NCBI RefSeq assembly: GCF_035046485.1
Contig: NC_085138.1
Location: forward strand, 274,331,694-274,395,693
Length of the DNA stretch: 64,000 nt
Direction: 5' to 3'
Source: Aedes albopictus
Taxonomy: Eukaryota; Arthropoda; Insecta; Diptera; Culicidae
In this document: one piece after another, positions 39,780 through 50,529 of the stretch
Numbering within the stretch: position 1 is the first letter of the stretch
Layout of the letters: the number at the start of each line of letters is the position of its first letter
Notes under the pieces: generated by a model
Told to the model about the DNA's origin: nothing
Database searches by the model: none
The model's input: only the letters and a program-made list of their open reading frames with translations
Made by a program: the position numbers and the translations under genes

Positions 39780-41392
39780 GAATTTCATTCGTCATCCGCA
39801 CAGACTCGGAGGCAAATGAGTTTATCTTTCAAAGTAATCACCGGATTGGACGACGAGCTGTATCTCGAGCAGAGGCCTGGTCCCTACGTCTACAGCCATA
39901 CGATTTTGAAATAAAAAGAGTGCCAGGATCAGACAATATTGCAGATGCTTTATCAAGGCTGATTGAAGCATCACAAGAAGCAATTCCATTCGAAGACGAT
40001 AACGAAGCACGCTATCTTTTCTCGCTGGACGCCGGCTGCATGGATATTACATTAGCGGACATTGAGATCAATTCGGAGAATGACGAGGAACTGAAGAGAT
40101 TGCGTAAAGCTTTGAAGTATGGAAGTTGGCCTCGGGAACTGCGCAAATACGAGGCTCAGAAGAAGACGTTGAACGTACTGGGATCCCTGATACTTAATGG
40201 CGAAAGAATCGTTTTACCTAGTTCACTACGAACGAAGGCGCTGACATCAGCACATGCAGGCCATATTGGAGAGGTCGCGATGAAAAGAATAATGCGGGAG
40301 TTCTTTTGGTGGCCTGGGATGGCTACTGAAACCGAGAAGTTTGTAAAGCTATGTCCTACCTGTTGTCAGCTAGCCAGGAAAAACCCTCCGGTACCGCTTT
40401 CTTCTCGAGAACTACCGGAATCACCTTGGGAGGTAATTCAGATTGATTTCCTCGAAATTCCAGGTTGCGGATCAGGTGAGTTCTTGGTAGTTGTAGACAT
40501 TTATTCTCGGTTTCTATCAGTCGTTGAAATGCGCCGCACAAACGCTGAATGCACAAATGCAGCACTGTGTGACATATTTAAGCGTTGGGGCTTTCCAAGA
40601 ATTATTCAGAGTGACAACGGGCCCCCGTTTCAAAGCTCTTCCTTCTGCACTTTCTGGGAGGAAAAGAATGTTAAAATTCGGAAAGCAATACCCTTGAGCC
40701 CTCAGAGTAACGGAGCAGTAGAAAGACAAAATCAGGGTATCATTAAAGCGATAGCTGCGTCTAAGATTGATGGAGAAAATTGGAGGGAAGCTCTGCAGAA
40801 ATACGTACACAACCATAACACCTTAATCCCTCATGCAAGATTGCTGGTCACACCATTTGAATTGATGGTTGGTTGGAAATTTCGTGGAACTTTTCCTAGT
40901 CTTTGGGGTTCGTCAAACCACGATCTGGACCGCATTGATGTACGAGAGAGAGATGCGGAAGAAAAACTCATCAGCAAGCAATACGCAGACAGCAGTCGAG
41001 GCGCCAAACCGTCGGACATTTCTGTTGGAGATGTCGTTCATCTAAGCCAGCAAAAGAAAGGTAAAACAGACCCAAATTTTTCATCTGAACGTTACACAGT
41101 TGTTGCAAGGCAAGGGCCCAAGGTCGTGATCGTAAGCCAAAACGGAATACAATATGCGCGAAATGTACAGGATGTCAGAAAAGCATCCTGTATGGAGATG
41201 CAGCACAACGAACCAACGACCTCTAAGGATCTGCCAGGCACATCGGAGGCTATTACTGCTGACCATGAACCTTCTGACGTCGCTGAGAATTCAATTACAA
41301 ACCCTCAGCCAAACACGAATCTTCGTACTCGTTCAGAATTGAGAAAACCGTCTAGATACAACACTGACTACATTTATAACGTGTTTGAATGA
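39780..41392 (+). CDS. Ty3/gypsy pol: RNase H end and integrase
   Basis: The frame is open from 39780 (in phase with 39718 if the 61-bp insert is removed) to the TGA at 41390-41392; the first internal methionine is 39920. It starts with the RNase H end (TDSEANEF, VSRAEAWSLRLQPYDFEIKRVPG, IADALSRL). The integrase zinc region has HAGHIGEVAMKR and CPTCC. The catalytic triad falls in VIQIDFLEI, IQSDNGPPFQ and NGAVERQNQG. A C-terminal region follows with SVGDVVHLSQQKKGK and YARNVQDVRKA. Integrase inserts the cDNA. The related integrase on the minus strand (53202-54674) is a different family of the same lineage. Confidence 0.85.
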
Positions 41393-43250
41393 AGAAAGTT
41401 ACAATAACTGTGTAAAACGGACAATGTCAATAAAGGATTAAAAAAAAAAATAACTACAGAAGCTAATATGCGATTACTTTGTTATTAGGAAAATATTTGA
41501 TGAGACAAACCAAACAATATAGTTTTTGCTAACCTTAATCTATGCAATAATTTGGCTGATATTCATCTGGGTTGTCGGATCCGTTTTAGGAATAAATTCT
41601 GATATCGATGATTTCCTTATTTCGGTACGCCTCCAAGAAAGCAAACCTTCGTCACCTGCGGTTTCGGCACATAACATCAACGCCTTAGCTATCAACATTG
41701 CACCGACGATAGCAATGTGATAGGGGTCGGATTGTATATATGTACATCAGGTCCACTACTTTCGTTTTTGCTGGAGAATGAACCAGGTAATTGGTCTGGG
41801 CTCTTGCGTTGAAGAAATCTGCATGATTTTTTAGCGCCACATTGACTGAAATGGAAAAAGTAGTAAACGAAAGTGCTATCAACTTGATGTTTGAAAAAAA
41901 AAACAGACTAGGTATCAGTAAAAAGACTACATCGGGAAATTTGCTCGTCGAAATTTGATCAAAATAACACACCAACACAAAGCTACACCAATGAACCGGT
42001 GGGCACGCACAATAAAAATCGAAAAAGCTCGCGGCAATCGCACGTATCAATAGCGGTATTAACACACACCCAAATTTACCTTAGATACATTATTACTGTG
42101 TCCAGAATGTAGATCCCTGCAGTGATTATCATCAAGTAGCACTAGGTTTAGTACTGCGCACTAAATTAAACTTTAACTTGAACGGTGAGCAATCCAAAAA
42201 AAGCGAACGAAAATATTCTGAACTTGCGAAGCCGAAATGTAAATAACTTTGACAGCCTGTCTTGTGCGCGGCTAGCTATAACGGGACGAACGGAACAGAG
42301 TAGGAGCCCGCCCGAGCGTGACTAACGGGACGGGACAGAGTAGAAGCCCGCCCAGGCTAGGCTCATCTTTGACAGCTTGGCTGCGTTAGATTTTCAGAGC
42401 TTCAGAACAAAATTTGTTACGCTTCATGCACGGAAAAAAAATATGCATTATTTTCTTGAATTTGAAAACATCGTTAAAAAAAAAAACAAAATGTAACGCA
42501 AAACCTTCTTTGTTCTAATATTGTCGATTTTGCACCGTACCGTCGCGATGCTTCTGAGATGCCGACTCAAAATTGGCAGCGTGTTTTGTTGTGGAAGCAA
42601 CATACAATAGTTTAAAAGACAATTGATTGATTAGTTTCTTTTCAACAGGCAATAAGAAGCTTCCACTTGTAGAATGGGAAGTTAAGAGTAGAGAAGGGGG
42701 ATAATGTAGTGGATTTAAGGTTTATGAAAAGTTATAATTCAAATCACGATTGTAAAATGAAAGACTTTGGCAACACTCCCAACAAGAGTGCATTGATAAG
42801 GTGAAATGAGAATATTGATTTGGCTCTTCGGCCGGAATGTCGTATTTTCACTTCGTGATTATTTAACCCGAACTGCTCACGCGAGCGTACTTTACGAACA
42901 TCTCTCTGCTCGTGCATTCCTGTAAGCACATTCATATAGACCTTTCAACAAGATGGTCAAATCAGTTGATACCGAAGCTTTGACAATACCAAAATGACAA
43001 TTCAACGTATGCGCTTTGGTTGCTGAGCGCTTTGGTTGTAAACAAAGACACTCGCAAAGACATACACAGATCTGTCACATGAATAGCCCTATAGCAGAGA
43101 GCGAGAGTCAGAGAGTGAGAGTGGTTGATATTCGGAGAAATTGTCGGGTTTGAAGCAACACTCGAAAGAACTCGAGAGGCATTCTGTAAACGATTGTTGT
43201 GGAATACGGACGCACGTTTGGTTTTTTCCCTAAAGTTTTTCGCGAAGAAA
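41393..43250. other. Non-coding 1.9 kb between gypsy pol end and a gag-like start
   Basis: Just after pol is aataaa (41428-41433), followed by a short A run, which looks like a polyadenylation region. The minus-strand frame at 41685-42065 is unremarkable. At 42279-42358 a ~37-bp unit (acgggacg, cagagtag, agcccgccc) is directly repeated. The interval should contain LTR and leader if the block is a permuted gypsy element, but I cannot delimit an LTR because only one copy would be present. Confidence 0.4.
42279..42358 (+). repeat. Two-copy direct repeat, ~37-bp unit
   Basis: Units at about 42279-42316 and 42322-42356 share taacgggacg, gaacagagtagga and agcccgcccg-type words with a few differences. 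They are GC-rich against an AT-rich background. Confidence 0.65.
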
Positions 43251-43253
43251 AAA

Positions 43254-43310
43254 ATGGCCGACAACCGCTCCGACGACCGCTTCGATGACCGTTCCGACCA
43301 CCGTTCCGAC
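43254..43310 (+). other. Candidate gag-like start codon with RSDD repeat
   Basis: An ATG in good context (aaaATGGCC) follows about 200 bases that look like a leader. It opens a frame MADNRSDDRFDDRSDHRSD made of 12-bp units (cgttccgacgac type). The frame runs out into the RTE-like sequence at about 43311. In register, the frame at the other end of the block (36551) is the same phase. It may be the real N-terminus of the gypsy gag, or a chance frame. Confidence 0.35.
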
Positions 43311-44288
43311 ACACCTGTCTGCATCGGCTGATAGTCAGGATCTGGAAAACCGAACAGCTACCGGAGGAGTGGAAGGAAGGGGTAATCTGCCCCATTCACA
43401 AGAAAGGCGACCATTTGGAATGTGAGAACTTCAGGGCGATCACTATTTTGAATGCTGCCTACAAAGTGCTATCCCAGATCATCTTCCGTCACATGTCACT
43501 TAAAACGAATGAGTTCGTGAGAAGTTATCAAGCCGGCTTCATCGACGGCCGGTCGACAACGGACCAGATCTTTACCGTACGGCAAATCCTCCAGAAATGC
43601 CGTGAATACTAGGTCCCAACGCATCACCTGTCCATCGACTCCAAAGCGGCATACGACAGTGTCGACCGCGCAGAGCTATGGAGAATCATGGACGAAAACG
43701 GCTTTCCTGAGAAGCTGACTAGACTGATTAAAGCAACGATGGACGGTGTGCAAAACTGCGTAAGGGTTTCGGGTAAACTATCTAATTCATTCGAATCTCG
43801 CCGGGGACTGAGACAAGGTGATGGACTCTCATGCCTATTCTTCAACATCGCTCTGGAAGGTGTGATGCGACGAGCCGGGCTCAACAGCCGGTGAACGATT
43901 TTCACAAAATCCGGTCAATTTGTGTGCTTTGCGGACGACATGGACATTATTGCCAGAACATTTGGAACGGTGGCAGAGCTGTACACCCGCCTGAATCCCG
44001 AAGCAGCAAAAGTCGGACTGGTGGTGAATGCCTCAAAAAAAAGTACATGCTGGTAGGCGGAACCGAACACGACCGGATCCGTCTGGGTAGTAATGTTACG
44101 ATAGACGGGCATACTTTCGAGGTGGTGGAGGAATTCGTCTACCTCGGATCCTTACTGACGGCTGACAACAACGTGAGCCGTGAAATTCGGAGGCGCATCA
44201 TCAGCAGCAGTCGGGCCTACTACGGGCTCCAGAAAAAACTGCGGTTGAAAAAGATTCACCCACGCACCAAATGCATCATGTACCGTAA
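43311..44288 (+). pseudogene. RTE-like RT, fingers to palm and thumb
   Basis: This continues the ORF left at 36550. In successive frames are LHRLIVRIWKTEQLPEEW, ECENFRAITILNAAYKVL, YQAGFIDGRSTTDQIFTV, then DSKAAYDSVDRAELW (first catalytic Asp), RRGLRQGDGLSCLFFNIAL and, after a shift at 43893, FVCFADDMDIIARTFG (catalytic ADDM). It ends with IDGHTFEVVEEFVYLGSLL and REIRRRIISSSRAYYGL. Stops at 43610 and 43893 and several frame changes make it a pseudogene, although the residues are better preserved than in the 29-33 kb copy. Confidence 0.85.
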
Positions 44289-44290
44289 TC

Positions 44291-45034
44291 CGGGGTCAAA
44301 TTGATCACTTTAAAACAACTTTTGCGGATAACATCAGTGCCTGTTCAAATATTGCCAAAAAAAATTCTGTAAAACCAGTACCCGGTGGATCTCCATGGAA
44401 CCATGTGACAGAATTTTGTTCAACAAATTTAAACTTTAAGTTAAATAACTTCAAATATAACAATATTGGAAATGCCACTTTGGGGTGAAATTGATCAGTA
44501 TACAATTAAGCATCGGTTGGAAAGGAAAATTACCTTCACCGCTTAATTTTGCTCTTCTAAAACCGAATAACGCGTCTAAAATCTTACAACTAGTGAATTT
44601 AATACTTTAAATGCAAAATTAAATTTCGAAATTCCCCCTTAAACGCCTAAAGGTAGGAAATTTCATTTTAAATAAGTGATTTCTATTACAATAAATGACG
44701 ATTTCTTCATAAAATGAACTTTTTATAACATTTTCATGTTCTGATTAGCTGCTCAACATCCCAACCAAGGCTCCACAAAAATGTTAAAACAGAGAATTCA
44801 TGGGAAGTCCTATTAGCAATTGATTGTTTAGCAGCAATGATTTCAGCTAAATGAGAAATACATTGCAAATACCTTGAAAAAATAAGACAAAACTAACTTT
44901 TTTCTAAAAAATAAAAAGTCTACACTCATCTCTAGACATCTACGAATCAGATGACGTAAAAAGTTTTAGATCATTACGACGTTCCTAGTTCCTAGTATGG
45001 AATTACAATGTAGTACCCGAGTGATCAATTTCAC
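44291..45034. mobile_element. Inverted-repeat element with GGTCAAATTGATCAC ends
   Basis: The block splits the RTE-like ORF after CIMYR. Its left end ggggtcaaattgatcactt is mirrored at the right end as gtgatcaatttcacc, about 14-16 bp with mismatches. An internal tggggtgaaattgatcag copy lies near 44482. The body is AT-rich and non-coding. No certain target duplication, and about 60 bases of the RTE-like ORF are lost at the junction. Confidence 0.55.
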
Positions 45035-45190
45035 CTGCAAGCACTCTGAGTTTTCGAGCGACGCGTGCTAAGGACGATCTTCGGTGATGTGCAAGAGAAC
45101 GGTGTGTGGCGGAGAACTACGAGCTCGCTGCACTTTACGGCGAACCCAGCATCCAGAAGGTGGCCAAAGCCGGAAAGATACAGTCCACAG
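45035..45190 (+). pseudogene. RTE-like ORF, C-terminal end
   Basis: The sequence reads in mixed frames as VFERRVLRTIFGDVQENGVW and ELAALYGEPSIQKVAKAGKI, the same post-RT block as at 760-910 and 33605-33760. After 45190 the similarity ends. Confidence 0.75.
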
Positions 45191-46389
45191 TTTTCTCTGG
45201 GTGCATCTCGCCGTCGGTGGCGATGCCATACATGCTCGTCGGTGAGGATGAAGGCTAGAATGACGCTCCATTCATCTTCTACGCTGCCCTACGATACGCT
45301 CACATATGTTATGTGATACGCTGCTAGAGTATACCACCTGCTACCAGATACTAATATCTAATCTGAGTTCTCTAAAGCTCAGCTATCGAACTTCTCTCAG
45401 TTTTTAGATTTCTGGATAACGATTATACGTTCGATTTTTATTAGTGGGTAAATCCAGAATTAACAAAGAAAATCAACCACACCTTCTTCATATTATCGTA
45501 TTGCAATATGAGATTCCATTTCCGTTCCTCTAATTAATTGCCACAAATTCTTTTTAAACACAATAAAACCACAGCAATGATTTCAATAAACAAATGTTGT
45601 GTCGCACTGAACCTGAGCGAAGAATGCCAACTCTTACCGTCTCGTATGTCAAAGCCAAAGTATAAATTAATTATTTTATTAATTCCATTCCTCGAGCATA
45701 TGGTTACGGGAAAAAGAACTTGTGACGCACCGCACTGTCACTTCTTCTCGAAGCGAGAGAAAAAAAAAGAACTGTTCCATCCGAACAAAACACACATAAA
45801 AAGCAATTTGAAGATGCAAGCCTTTCGTGGTTTCTCGATTCCCCCCACGACAACAAACGACACATGCCCGGGGGAGGCAGAGCTAAGGAAAAAAATATCT
45901 AGCGTTACGAGCTGAGAAAAACTTCACTCCTTCGTCGGTGCGAACACGCGGCGCAACATGGCTTTATAGGATTGTTCTCGGCACTGTTTCGACCCTGTGG
46001 TGACAAATGTACGCTGTCATCTCGGGACTTGCCAGCACATTTGAAAAATAAAATAGAATTCTCATCAAATAAATTTCATCTTCTTTGTTCGGCCGAAGAG
46101 TTCTCCTCGTTGGATTAGGATGGGACAAGATGCGCTTGGAAGGTGAACACACTTCTTCGGTGATAATTAGGACCGACTCGTGAATAATAATTAGATAGGA
46201 GACAATTTAGTTTGTATTCAATTAATAATTGTTAGAAGTATAGAAAACTCCCACATATTCAGCTGAACCATGACTGGCAAATACTGTGGAACTATGTTGT
46301 TTGTGAATATTGCAAGCGCCACTTAGAATCCGGGTACACGTTCATTTCATGTAGTTTCAGCAGATTTCTGCTTGTTTTTTCAGAGATAA
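45191..46389. other. No gene seen; AT-rich unassigned DNA
   Basis: The 125-codon frame at 45538-45915 (plus) shows no domain. A purine/pyrimidine-rich stretch lies near 45830-45900. Nothing supports a gene. Confidence 0.4.
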
Positions 46390-46601
46390 GGGTCTGGGAC
46401 CATTTGAGCAGGAGCACCTATTCTGGACACTTATTGCTATAATTCAGTCAATTTAGAACCGATTGACTTGATTTTTTAGACACGATCAGATACGCACAGT
46501 ATCTAGTCAAGTTGAAAAATTCAAGTCAATCGGTTTGAAATTGACTGAGTTATAGCAGGAAGTGCCCAAAATATGTGCCCTGTCCAAATGGTCCCAGACC
46601 C
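46390..46601. mobile_element. 212-bp TA-flanked miniature inverted-repeat element
   Basis: The ends gggtctgggaccatttg and, reverse-complemented, gggtctgggaccatttgg match, with further mirrored blocks inside (ttcagtcaattt with aaattgactgag, gctataattcag with ctgagttatagc). TA follows the right end, and ta precedes the left one with one extra base. This suits a mariner-type miniature element. Confidence 0.75.
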
Positions 46602-46603
46602 TA

Positions 46604-47825
46604 CTTTGATTTTCATCACTAATTTTATCGATATTAGAGTTGAACTTAGAACTGAACATCGTGATTAATAAATCTGTAATTTGTGTGACCATAGATCTGT
46701 TTCAGCAACTGTTTTAACAATAAATTTGGTAGCTTATTCATATTGTGAAATGTTTATGAGTCTTTCAAGTACTGCCACTACATAGATTTTTAATAAATTT
46801 TCCACGCAATGATGATAAAATTGCTCAAGTTTACCTCAGTGATAAACTAACTTTGTAGTGTGTCAAACCAATATAGATTTTTCATGGCTTTTAACTCATA
46901 CACAGAGCAAAACCCATTGTACACTGTTGTCTCACATTTCTCTACTACTAACCTCCGTATCACGAAATTTTGCTACTGAAAATCTTTCAGATAGTATCTA
47001 TTTAATGCAATTTAAATTGCAGATTTGGTGCGTCCAAATTTCAAAGGCTCACACAGCAGACAGTTAAGTCCATTCGTCACAGGAAGCATCAACAAAGCCA
47101 CAATAAACTGTTTACCGAAAAATGGAACCCCAGGACAATGGACGGCTAACAAAGTTCCCTAGAAGAATCGTTCATTTTTCAAACTCTCCTCTGATGGTGT
47201 GCACCTGGGCGGTCTGCCAATGCTGCCACCGCCTCGCCGTCATCGTCGGGCTTCACTCCGGACCACATTTGAGGAGTAGAAAAATCATAAAGCACAACAA
47301 AGGGCCACGGAACCCAAAGTCAATTCACAATAATTCAATTCAGTCACATTTCCTCCGAATTAAGCACCTTTCTGGTGTGCGAAATCAAAGGCCTCTCCCG
47401 GCCTGCCGGCGGAGCGCAGCGCGGCCAGCAGGAGGATGTCTTCGCCCAGTTGATTAATGTTGCGTTGTGCCACATGTTTGTGGCACATCGGTACAGCCTC
47501 CCGAATGTGCGGGGCCCTCGCTGGAAATCCCAAAATGTTTTGATTGTTGAATGCCGAAGTGTAAATAATGGCGTAACCAACTGAATGCGGAATACTGCGG
47601 TTTGCTTTGACAGAGCCCAAAATGGAACTGTCTGTGGGTTTAAAAGACCGTTAAAATTATGTGACAGCGTGCGTTATTATCTAATGAGTTTAGATGAAGT
47701 GAAGTTTGTTGGTTCGAAAAAACTTTTAGCAATAGCATTTGAAAATTTGGACAGAAGTCATGAATTTGGTTATTGTAGATTTACTTTTCAACGGGCAGAA
47801 TAATGGGGAGTTGACAAGGAGCGTG
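46604..47825. other. No gene recognised; one balanced-composition segment
   Basis: Between about 47130 and 47600 the composition becomes GC-rich compared with both flanks. It has an open frame on the minus strand (47620-47360, 86 codons; AIIYTSAFNNQNILGF, MCHKHVAQRNINQLGEDILLL). I recognise no domain. It could be a conserved exon, a UTR or an unknown repeat. Confidence 0.3.
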
Positions 47826-48292
47826 CAACATAGCTCTGGTCCTCACACATTCCTACCTTTTGCTTCCACGGGTCAAGCGTTGACGAAGACCGCCAGCTAA
47901 GAGTTGTGTGCTTTAGCTGGTAGTGCAGCCTGGGCACTGTTGTCCTTCTGACTTCAGCTAGATTGATAACGTACGTCCCGAGCGTCTGTCCACCAAGGAG
48001 GTGCGGTTAAAACAGCGTCTGTTCTGGTATCCAGCGACTGAGTATGAAATGTTATGTCGCTTCAGATATACCTAAGGATATCCCTTCAGCATCATGGCTC
48101 CGGTAGCCTGCTGAAAATTTTCAACCCCAAAGAAAAGCAAAAGTAGATCCAACAGATTGATATAATGGCAAGAGACTCGGCAAGAGACTCGGCAACGATT
48201 ACAAAGTCGTTTCTTGGAACGTGAGAATTTTATATGAACTCGCACGTGTTGGGCTCCTGGCTCGTAAACTGCAGAATGTCAGCGTTAATGTG
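47826..48292 (+). pseudogene. APE-type non-LTR element: 5' region and endonuclease start
   Basis: 47880-48050 closely matches, reverse-complemented, 60560-60390: gttgtccttctgacttcagc, then tctgttctggtatccagcg and gagtatgaaatg. This shows the same 5' region of the family whose endonuclease lies at 60180-59540. At about 48190-48292 the endonuclease opening motif appears, YKVVSWNVRILYELARVG then LARKLQNV (catalytic WNVR region). It is then cut off. Confidence 0.7.
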
Positions 48293-50521
48293 CCCAAGCA
48301 ACACAAATGATCGTAATTAACTTCCACAAATTGATTTACAACCAATATCAATGTTATCCTATTTGTACTGTTCATCCGACTTACAACTGATTTGTAACGA
48401 AAAAAGCGCAAGAGGTGGAGCCTATATAAAACATAATGAAGTCATATTTCCTTTTGGCACGCGTCTTTATTATAACTTAGAAAAAAACATTTAATTGATG
48501 GTGACTAACTCGACTCCTGATCAGCTGTCAATCAGAGTTAGTAGTTGAATTGGTCACAGAATGTATCTTCCATATCTGCGTTTCAATTAGATTCATTCAA
48601 GAATATTCTGTTTATGTGAGCAGAGATTTTAAACTTAGCATGGAACCATTATATGAAATTGTATGCGACTCCAAGTTTATCGTTCAAAAGTTTATTCTGG
48701 TGCTGTATTTTTCACGCGCTCTTCAAACATCGGCATATTGAGTCATAAAATGGATAATTTTTTTTGTGAAAATTTGCGCCATATTGCTTTGAGATGTGCT
48801 TTCTTCTGCACAGTGGGCAAAGCGTGCTCATCAAATCAAAATAACTTAGCGTCTTAACAACAACTTCCGCATAAACTGCTTTTCATATGGAAATATATTT
48901 TACAGCCCAATCATGACGATTTTTATTCTATTCAAATTAAAATTTATTCATTTGCTTAAATTGAAATCTAACAAGAGTTTGACTCATTTTATAAGTTAAA
49001 GCGGATTTTTAAAAACTCTGAATTTCTTCATGTATTTTGCCTAAATGGTTTGGGAGAAAATTTACAGGTCAAAACAAACCGGTTCAAATTCGATATGGGG
49101 AAGTGCTCATTGAGAACTCACTCAAGCTGAGAAGCAGGCTCTGTCCCAGTAGAGACGTTATGACAAGAAGACGAAGATACATATGAATAGATATGTAATA
49201 CTAGCGCTCTCACGTTGGAAACATTACAGATGGAATATCACTTCCTTGGTTATTATTGCTAAAAATATCCTTATGATATGATTATGCATTATTTTGTGAA
49301 CAATAATGCAATCTAAGGGTCCTGACACAAAACTCGTGCACAAATGTGAACTCTACTTTTTCTACTAAAATGTCCGCTCGGTGCTTACTATCTAAGGAAT
49401 TTGACAATATTCGTTAAATAACTATTTTTTTTTTGTAAACAATGCAATGGCCTGCACGAATTTATGCTGGCCTGCTTACTCTCACCGAAAAATTGATTTC
49501 GTGCAGTGGATCATAAGTTGATTTAATTTTCTGCAAATTGATTCGATTTTGAATACGGTTTCGCCCACTGTGCTATATTCCTGTCAAACCTTCATGTTTT
49601 GTTTTTAACTAGTTTCGAGTGGAACGCGTTTACGACAATCAGCTGTTTTCGTTTGTTTGTTACCGTAGTTTGGTTTGGTTTGCGAGATTTTAGTGTCCGA
49701 TTGTGACCATCGTGACCTAGCGCAGCGGATAAAGACCTATCCAGGATAATCAGTGGCCGCAGCTAAGTATGGCGATAATTATGACGACGAAATTCGAATC
49801 AGTGAACTCAGGAGACCGCGGAGTGCCACCAAGTGGATGCTGCAAGAAAGTTTGTCCTGTTCCAAACACCCCACCTACATCAGCACCGTTTGGAACCCCC
49901 GACTTCCAGCTGCTCACCTTCGAACCCGCACTTTAGAATCCCTTCGAATGATCGTGATGGGGAACCGACGCATTTGGCATCCTCCGCGGGAGACAAAATA
50001 AATGTAGGTACCTAATTCCGTATTGCCGGTGAGACGGGGGATGTGTGCTACTGCTCAGATTGCGTGCGGTGGTTACAACACTTGCGGAAACGATTCTGAT
50101 TGATGGTTAGCTTACATTTTGAAATGGTTTGTGAGAATTTTTATGCTAATAGTAGTTTTTGTAGAATTTATTAGTGCTTCCAAACTTAAAATTGTGCCAA
50201 TATTCGATTGGAAATCATAATGAAAATATTTTTTGCAGCAGGGAGCGAGTCTACTCAGTTACTAGTAATGTTTCTCGCATACCTTGCAGCATTTGTTTTG
50301 GTTTCAAACGTTGTTATAAACTTGTCATAACTGAGTTCATTTATGTAAAGTGTTTTTAATCAGTATTTAACTTGTTTCATCAATTTTTAATGTTAGATGC
50401 AAGGTGCAAAACATTCGAAACAGCATTATAACTTGATACTAACTCATTGTTATGATCAAACTTAATTACAACTTGTTTAAAATGCTATATATTTCTATTT
50501 TAGTTGCAAGTGTTACTTGGG
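48293..50521. mobile_element. Possible 2.2-kb element with CCCAAGYAACA ends
   Basis: The left end cccaagcaacacaaatg and the right end, reverse-complemented cccaagtaacacttgc, form an 11-bp near-perfect inverted repeat. The flanks belong to two different retrotransposon fragments in opposite orientation, and no target duplication is clear, so the boundaries are tentative. The interior is AT-rich with a SINE fragment at 49095-49180 and no gene. Confidence 0.4.
49095..49182 (+). mobile_element. Feilai-type SINE, 3' fragment
   Basis: The stretch aagtgctcattgagaactcac, agctgagaagcaggctctgtcc and gagacgttatgacaagaagac corresponds to the tail of the SINE at 8199-8479 in the opposite orientation. The head is missing. 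Confidence 0.65.
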
Positions 50522-50529
50522 TGGCAGCT

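Larger units (their letters stand above)
36551..43310 (+). mobile_element. Ty3/gypsy-bearing block inserted in RTE-like element
   Basis: The block separates GPEL (36545) from LHRLIVRIWKTEQLPEEW (43327), which are adjacent in RTE-like RTs, so it is inserted. It holds the gag C-terminus, protease, RT, RNase H and integrase of a Ty3/gypsy element, then 1.9 kb of non-coding DNA, then at 43254 an ATG in good context with a short RSDD-repeat frame. I find no LTR pair bounding it. Gene order looks permuted, with a gag-like start at the far end. Lineage looks Mag-like from the zinc knuckles and the protease/RT wording; that is inference. Confidence 0.7.
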
